DNA of 33,643 bases from Mahella sp. (GTDB lineage Bacteria > Bacillota > Clostridia > Mahellales > Mahellaceae): positions 1 to 33,643 of the forward strand of contig NZ_JAIHAU010000022.1 in the NCBI RefSeq assembly GCF_020054945.1, written 5' to 3'. Each line of letters begins with the position of its first letter. Position 1 is the first letter of the stretch. A program made the translations under genes and the position numbers. Shown here piece by piece: positions 30,596-33,643 of this stretch. The notes under the pieces were generated by a model that saw nothing but the letters and a program-made list of their open reading frames with translations, did not search any database and had not been told where the DNA came from.

Positions 30596-31918
30596 CTACT
30601 TTTTATTGCTCTTTACTAGATTCTCGATATCACTCTGCGCCTTGCTCAATGCGTCTTGAACGCTGGCCTTGCCTAAAACAGCAGCATCAATTTGCGGATT
30701 CAACAGGCTGACGAAATCCGGAGCGAAAATAGGCGTAGGCGTTATCAATGTTTTATCCATGGCCTCCACTGCCACTTTATATACGTCTATGTTCTGAAGG
30801 TCCGGGTGATCGGCTGCATTTTCATTGGCCACCATATCCAGACCCCATATGGCCCAATAGCTTTGAGCATCCACATCGGTAAGGTATTTGATAAACTGAT
30901 ACGACTCTTCGGGATGCTTGGCGCCATACGGTATTTCAACCGCAAAGCCTCCGCCCCAGCTCCAGTGACCAGTCCCTTCTTCTCTCTCGGGTATAAGAGT
31001 CACACCATACTTTACGTTTTTGCCGTAATCCCTTAATTGGGTATAGAAGTTCATGTTCTGGACCATCATAGACACTTTGCCTGCTATAAACGGATCAGCC
31101 TGCTGGCTGCCGAATTCAGCCTGAAATGCGTTTACCGTCTTTTCGCCCAAACGGTTTCTCCAATTGACTATCCATTCCAACGCTTGAATCTTTTCAGGGG
31201 TGTTGACGTAAACGTTGCCATCTTTATCTATGAAATTTTTGCCGTCGCTATTGAGCATCCATATGTCAGCGCCTACCCCCCATAAAGGATAGAAACCTAT
31301 GCGCGTATATTTGCCATTTTCTACCTTGTCCAGTTTCTTGGCGTATTCCTCCAGTTCAGCCCAAGTCTGCGGCGGGCTTTCCGGATCCAGGCCTACCTCG
31401 GCAAAATGTTCCTTATTCCAGAAAAGAAGCCGTGTGTCAGTATTGAACGGGAGTCCGTAAGCTTCGCCGTTGAATAGCACTGCCTCCCAAAGTTGCGGGA
31501 AAAATCGGTCTTGTATATTTTCGCTTTCCTTGGCCAGATACGGGGCTAGATTGGTGTTCTGCTTTTGATTGGCCCTATGCGCTACGGTATTGATATCGTT
31601 TATTATCGCATCGGGCGGATTGCCGGCGGCTATAGCAGCCAGATTTTTTGTCCAGATATCGCCCCATGGCACAAACGTATACTTTACCTCAATGCTGTCT
31701 TGAGATCCGTTAAAATCGCTGACTATTTTCTCAATGATAGGACGCCGCGTTACCGATCCCCAAAACGACCAGAAATCAAGCTCAACCTTCTCCTTAGGCG
31801 TATCAGCAGCTTGTTCTCCGTCATCCTGCCCTTGATCAGCAGGCGGTGTCGGTTGCTCCGATTGTTCAGAATTTGAACAACCTGCTAAAATCATGCTAAG
31901 GCTCAGCAATAGCACCAA
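30596..31918 (-). CDS. Sugar ABC transporter substrate-binding lipoprotein, abnormal start
   Basis: An extracellular solute-binding protein (family 1, CUT1), 440 residues. The signal region LLLSLSMILAGC ends in a lipobox, so Cys13 would be lipidated. A low-complexity linker rich in Glu, Gln and Pro follows, then the binding domain (ELDFWSFWG onward). The start is odd: there is no in-frame ATG before the hydrophobic part, no Lys/Arg n-region and no Shine-Dalgarno. TTG 31918 is only the most upstream convenient start; a stop lies ten codons further up. AAGGAGGAATAA occurs at 31928-31939 but on the wrong strand. Damage, local inversion or a sequencing error at the 5' end is likely. The ligand is unknown. 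Confidence 0.8.
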   Translation of the reverse strand: MVLLLSLSMILAGCSNSEQSEQPTPPADQGQDDGEQAADTPKEKVELDFWSFWGSVTRRPIIEKIVSDFNGSQDSIEVKYTFVPWGDIWTKNLAAIAAGNPPDAIINDINTVAHRANQKQNTNLAPYLAKESENIQDRFFPQLWEAVLFNGEAYGLPFNTDTRLLFWNKEHFAEVGLDPESPPQTWAELEEYAKKLDKVENGKYTRIGFYPLWGVGADIWMLNSDGKNFIDKDGNVYVNTPEKIQALEWIVNWRNRLGEKTVNAFQAEFGSQQADPFIAGKVSMMVQNMNFYTQLRDYGKNVKYGVTLIPEREEGTGHWSWGGGFAVEIPYGAKHPEESYQFIKYLTDVDAQSYWAIWGLDMVANENAADHPDLQNIDVYKVAVEAMDKTLITPTPIFAPDFVSLLNPQIDAAVLGKASVQDALSKAQSDIENLVKSNKK

Positions 31919-31986
31919 TAATAGTTCAAGGAGGAATAAAGGCCATTAGGGTTGATTAAATGCCGGTATTGCTCGTCAATCTTCAT
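31903..31986 (-). other. 27-codon upstream ORF overlapping the binding-protein start
   Basis: ATG at 31986 opens a frame of 27 codons (MKIDEQYRHLINPNGLYSS, then an aromatic/Cys tail) that ends inside the binding-protein signal sequence in another frame. The first 19 codons look like genuine coding sequence, perhaps the start of another protein cut here by rearrangement. There is no ribosome-binding site. Leader peptide, gene fragment and chance all remain possible. Confidence 0.3.
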
Positions 31987-32002
31987 TTATCGAGGTATTG
32001 CT

Positions 32003-32048
32003 TTGAATATCATTGATTTTTATAATTTAACTCCACACAATCATTCAA
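32003..32048. promoter_or_regulatory. Inverted repeat around the ABC operon promoter (candidate operator)
   Basis: TTGAATATCATTG (32003-32015) and CAATCATTCAA (32038-32048) are inverted copies that differ only by two bases inserted in the left arm. One arm covers the -35 and the other follows the start of transcription, so a repressor bound to both would block the promoter. The DeoR protein of the same operon is the natural candidate. Confidence 0.5.
32019..32048 (-). promoter_or_regulatory. Promoter of the ABC/kinase operon
   Basis: On the minus strand: TTGAAT (32048-32043), 18-bp spacer, TATAAA (32024-32019). Transcription would start near 32012, giving a leader of roughly 95 nt before the binding-protein gene. 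It lies 31 bp downstream of the VOC-gene terminator, so the operon is separate from the AKR/VOC unit. Confidence 0.6.
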
Positions 32049-32078
32049 TTATATTTGTGATTATGGCGTATTTAATAA

Positions 32079-32108
32079 AAATGCGGAAGAAATCCTTCTT
32101 CCGCATTT
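32079..32108 (-). terminator. Terminator of the AKR/VOC unit
   Basis: AAATGCGGAAGAA and TTCTTCCGCATTT form a perfect 13-bp stem with a 4-nt loop. On the minus strand it ends in TTTTTATT. It lies 9 bp past the VOC stop. Confidence 0.9.
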
Positions 32109-32117
32109 AGGCGCTTA

Positions 32118-32573
32118 TCAATCGTTCTCAAGAAGTTCGATCATAACCTTCAGATCTGCCGTGCTGTCTATATAAGCATAACGACCACCGGTATACTCCC
32201 CCTTTTGTACCAGCGGCATACCGATCTCCGCAAGCTTATTCACCCTCCCTTGCATATCTTTTATAACAAAAGCTATATGGTGTATGCCTTCTCCATGAGT
32301 ATTTAGGAATTCTCGCCATGTAGACGGCTGGTCGTCCGGCTCTATGAGCTCGATATCAATGCTATTGGACATGTGCAAGAATGCCAGTTTAGAACGGGCC
32401 TCGGTAGGTTGGCCTTTGTATTGCGCCAATGTCTTGTCATATGTATCGGTTAAAGTTATCTTCGGTACTTCCATACCAAAAAAGTCTGCAAATTTCTTTG
32501 CTGTTCGTTCTATATCGTTAACAATAATTCCTATCTGTGCGACAGCAGTCGTCCCCAAAATTCCATCATCCAT
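32118..32573 (-). CDS. VOC-superfamily (glyoxalase-like) protein
   Basis: A 151-residue vicinal-oxygen-chelate protein with two beta-alpha-beta-beta-beta modules: AQIGIIVNDIERTAKKFADF at the start of the first and GIHHIAFVIKDM at the start of the second, ending in VMIELLEND. Glu/His positions fit a metal site. Annotated relatives include glyoxalase I, methylmalonyl-CoA epimerase and dioxygenase-like proteins; the function is not fixed. The ATG at 32573 follows AGAGGAG by seven bases. It is downstream of an aldo/keto reductase gene (74-bp gap), and a shared role in handling methylglyoxal-like aldehydes is plausible. Confidence 0.82.
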   Translation of the reverse strand: MDDGILGTTAVAQIGIIVNDIERTAKKFADFFGMEVPKITLTDTYDKTLAQYKGQPTEARSKLAFLHMSNSIDIELIEPDDQPSTWREFLNTHGEGIHHIAFVIKDMQGRVNKLAEIGMPLVQKGEYTGGRYAYIDSTADLKVMIELLEND

Positions 32574-32647
32574 GCAAAAACTCCTCTCAATTTATTGAAT
32601 CAGGCAGAATGCCACGTTGATTGCACCCTACCTGATATTTGCGTTGA

Positions 32648-33457
32648 TTATAAGAACCGCTTGTCTTGATTCAAGCCGCTTATCCTTTCCATATCCTCTT
32701 GGGATATTTCGAAATCAAAGATATCGGCATTCTCTTTTATATGTTTCTCATGAGTAGCCTTGGGTATGGCAACGACATCTTTTTGAATATCCCATCTCAA
32801 CACTATTTGGGCGGGCGTCTTGCCGTACTTTTGTGCTAATTCCTTCAACAGCGGTACGCTATTGACATTGCCTCGCATTAATGGGCTATAGGCTTCGATC
32901 TGTATATTATGGGATTTGCAATAATCATATAATTCCGGCCTTGTATTAAGAGGATGATATTCCACCTGATCGACGGCCGGAACTACACCGCTGTCTTTTA
33001 TTATATCCTCCAAATGGTTGACATCAAAATTGCTGACCCCGATAGCGCGAGCTCTACCGGATTTATAGATATCGACCATGGCTCTCCACGCAGCTATGTA
33101 TTTATCGCCAACCGGCCAATGTATCAAATACAGATCCACATATTCGAGCTGCAATCTCTGTAGGCTTTGCTCAAAGCCGTCCATTATCGCGTCATAACCC
33201 TTCGCTTGGTCTTCATTCCACAGCTTTGTGGTTATGAAAAGCTCTTCCCTAGGTATGCCGCATTCCTTTATCCCCCGACCCACACCGCTTTCGTTGCCGT
33301 AAATAGCGGCCGTGTCTATACTCCGGTAGCCAATCTTTGTGGCTATCTTTATGGACGATGTGGCCTCTTCGTCGGTCATCTGCCATACCCCTAAACCAAT
33401 CCATGGCATATTCACACCGTTATTCAATACGGTACATTCTTTTATGTTGTCCTTCAT
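32648..33457 (-). CDS. Aldo/keto reductase
   Basis: A 269-residue NADPH-dependent reductase of the AKR5-like type (2,5-diketo-gluconate/methylglyoxal reductase relatives). The catalytic tetrad is visible: Asp48 and Tyr53 (SIDTAAIYGNE), Lys78 (ITTKLWNED), His113 (LIHWPVGDKY). GVSNFDVNHLE and VVAIPKATHEKHI are the NADPH-binding segments. The ATG at 33457 has a purine-rich AGGGGGG site and an extended -10 promoter upstream. It heads a two-gene unit with the VOC protein. The substrate is not determined. Confidence 0.92.
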   Translation of the reverse strand: MKDNIKECTVLNNGVNMPWIGLGVWQMTDEEATSSIKIATKIGYRSIDTAAIYGNESGVGRGIKECGIPREELFITTKLWNEDQAKGYDAIMDGFEQSLQRLQLEYVDLYLIHWPVGDKYIAAWRAMVDIYKSGRARAIGVSNFDVNHLEDIIKDSGVVPAVDQVEYHPLNTRPELYDYCKSHNIQIEAYSPLMRGNVNSVPLLKELAQKYGKTPAQIVLRWDIQKDVVAIPKATHEKHIKENADIFDFEISQEDMERISGLNQDKRFL

Positions 33458-33500
33458 CCTTAGTCCCCCCTATGTAATATTCATGTATATTTATGTGTTT

Positions 33501-33529
33501 ATTTTAGCACAAAATCCTAGATAGAACAA
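33501..33529 (-). promoter_or_regulatory. Promoter of the AKR/VOC unit
   Basis: On the minus strand: TTGTTC (33529-33524), 17-bp spacer, TAAAAT (33506-33501), with TGC before the -10. The start of transcription is about 40 bp before the ATG at 33457. Confidence 0.6.
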
Positions 33530-33546
33530 GTGCCCTGTTTTGTTAT

Positions 33547-33584
33547 ATTATAATTTTATGATAATGTCATATTGAAAGTATTTT
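33547..33584 (+). repeat. Right copy of 38-bp inverted element
   Basis: The reverse complement of this stretch matches 545-582 at 36 of 38 positions, with 25 identical in a row (33553-33577). It contains TATGA-TAATG-TCATA. It lies between the promoters of the AKR gene (-) and of the gene starting at 33621 (+), overlapping the latter's -35. Confidence 0.75.
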
Positions 33585-33592
33585 GATATAAT
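33564..33592 (+). promoter_or_regulatory. Promoter of the partial gene at the right edge
   Basis: ATGTCA (33564-33569), 17-bp spacer, TATAAT (33587-33592), with TGA before the -10 giving a perfect extended -10. Two ATAATGTCAT copies (33561-33570 and 33588-33597) overlap the -35 and -10, like paired operator sites. Confidence 0.6.
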
Positions 33593-33620
33593 GTCATGTA
33601 TGAGGAAGGAGATATTCAAT

Positions 33621-33643
33621 ATGACGCAACGAGAAATGACTCG
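33621..33643 (+). CDS. Start of an unidentified gene, cut by the window edge
   Basis: ATG at 33621 follows AAGGAG by about ten bases and an extended -10 promoter. Only MTQREMT and two more bases are visible, too little to name the product. The paired ATAATGTCAT sites over its promoter suggest a regulated, perhaps self-regulated, gene. Confidence 0.55.

Noticed and set aside
545-33584. A 33-kb transposon with terminal inverted repeats
   Set aside because: The two 38-bp copies are inverted, but the flanks show no target-site duplication, no transposase lies inside, and both copies sit at promoters of housekeeping-type genes. An operator or dispersed repeat fits better.
1-33643. CRISPR array, tRNA or rRNA genes
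   Set aside because: I saw no regularly spaced direct repeats, no cloverleaf-like tRNA sequence with a T-arm GTTCGA pattern, and no rRNA-like stretch.

Overview
The window looks like chromosome of a fermentative, plant- or glycan-feeding anaerobe of the class Clostridia. The signs are Gram-positive style Shine-Dalgarno sites (AGGAGG), frequent extended -10 promoters, TTG and GTG starts, a four-subunit ferredoxin-linked 2-oxoacid oxidoreductase, a sugar ABC importer without its own ATPase, and several cytoplasmic glycoside hydrolases. Base composition looks intermediate. A Thermoanaerobacterales/Mahella-like host is my guess, not something the sequence proves.

Layout. 1-602: no convincing gene; AT-rich, with hairpins, a terminator-like hairpin and a 38-bp element that recurs inverted at the far end of the window. 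672-2145 (+): ornithine carbamoyltransferase under a promoter covered by two ARG boxes, then a GNAT acetyltransferase. 2227-6894 (-): a GH36/raffinose-synthase-type alpha-galactosidase followed after 9 bp by an orphan PglX-like adenine methyltransferase with a possible frameshift at its 3' end. 7043-9960 (-): porC-porD-porA-porB behind a near-perfect promoter; the porD/porA junction looks deleted. 10150-12019 (-): YjbQ-family protein overlapping RecQ. 12146-12334 (-): small tautomerase. 12405-22598 (-): a mannoside-degradation run in the order GH92, amidohydrolase, GH2 beta-mannosidase, GH38 alpha-mannosidase, ROK kinase, GmhA-like SIS isomerase. 22860-24995 (+): divergent GH3 beta-glycosidase. 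25005-31918 (-): sugar ABC importer (binding protein, two permeases), an Asp/Glu-racemase-like protein, a GatY-like class II aldolase, a DUF1537 acid-sugar kinase and a DeoR-type regulator. 32118-33457 (-): aldo/keto reductase and VOC protein. 33621 onward (+): start of a gene cut by the window edge.

How they fit together. The GH92, GH38 and GH2 enzymes have no signal peptides, so they would trim imported manno-oligosaccharides in the cytoplasm, possibly fragments of high-mannose N-glycans. The ROK kinase would phosphorylate a released sugar. GH36 and GH3 add alpha-galactoside and beta-glycoside cleavage. The por complex oxidises pyruvate or another 2-oxoacid to acyl-CoA with reduced ferredoxin. 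The 25-32 kb locus reads as one import-and-catabolism operon: an imported acid sugar, or one formed inside the cell, would be isomerised by the racemase-like protein, phosphorylated by the DUF1537 kinase and split by the aldolase, under DeoR control. That combination matches no pathway I can name and is the best candidate here for an undescribed system.

Other points to look at: the inverted 38-bp element shared by the argF upstream region and the right edge, the porD/porA junction, the orphan PglX-like methylase coupled to an alpha-galactosidase, and the abnormal start of the sugar-binding protein gene.
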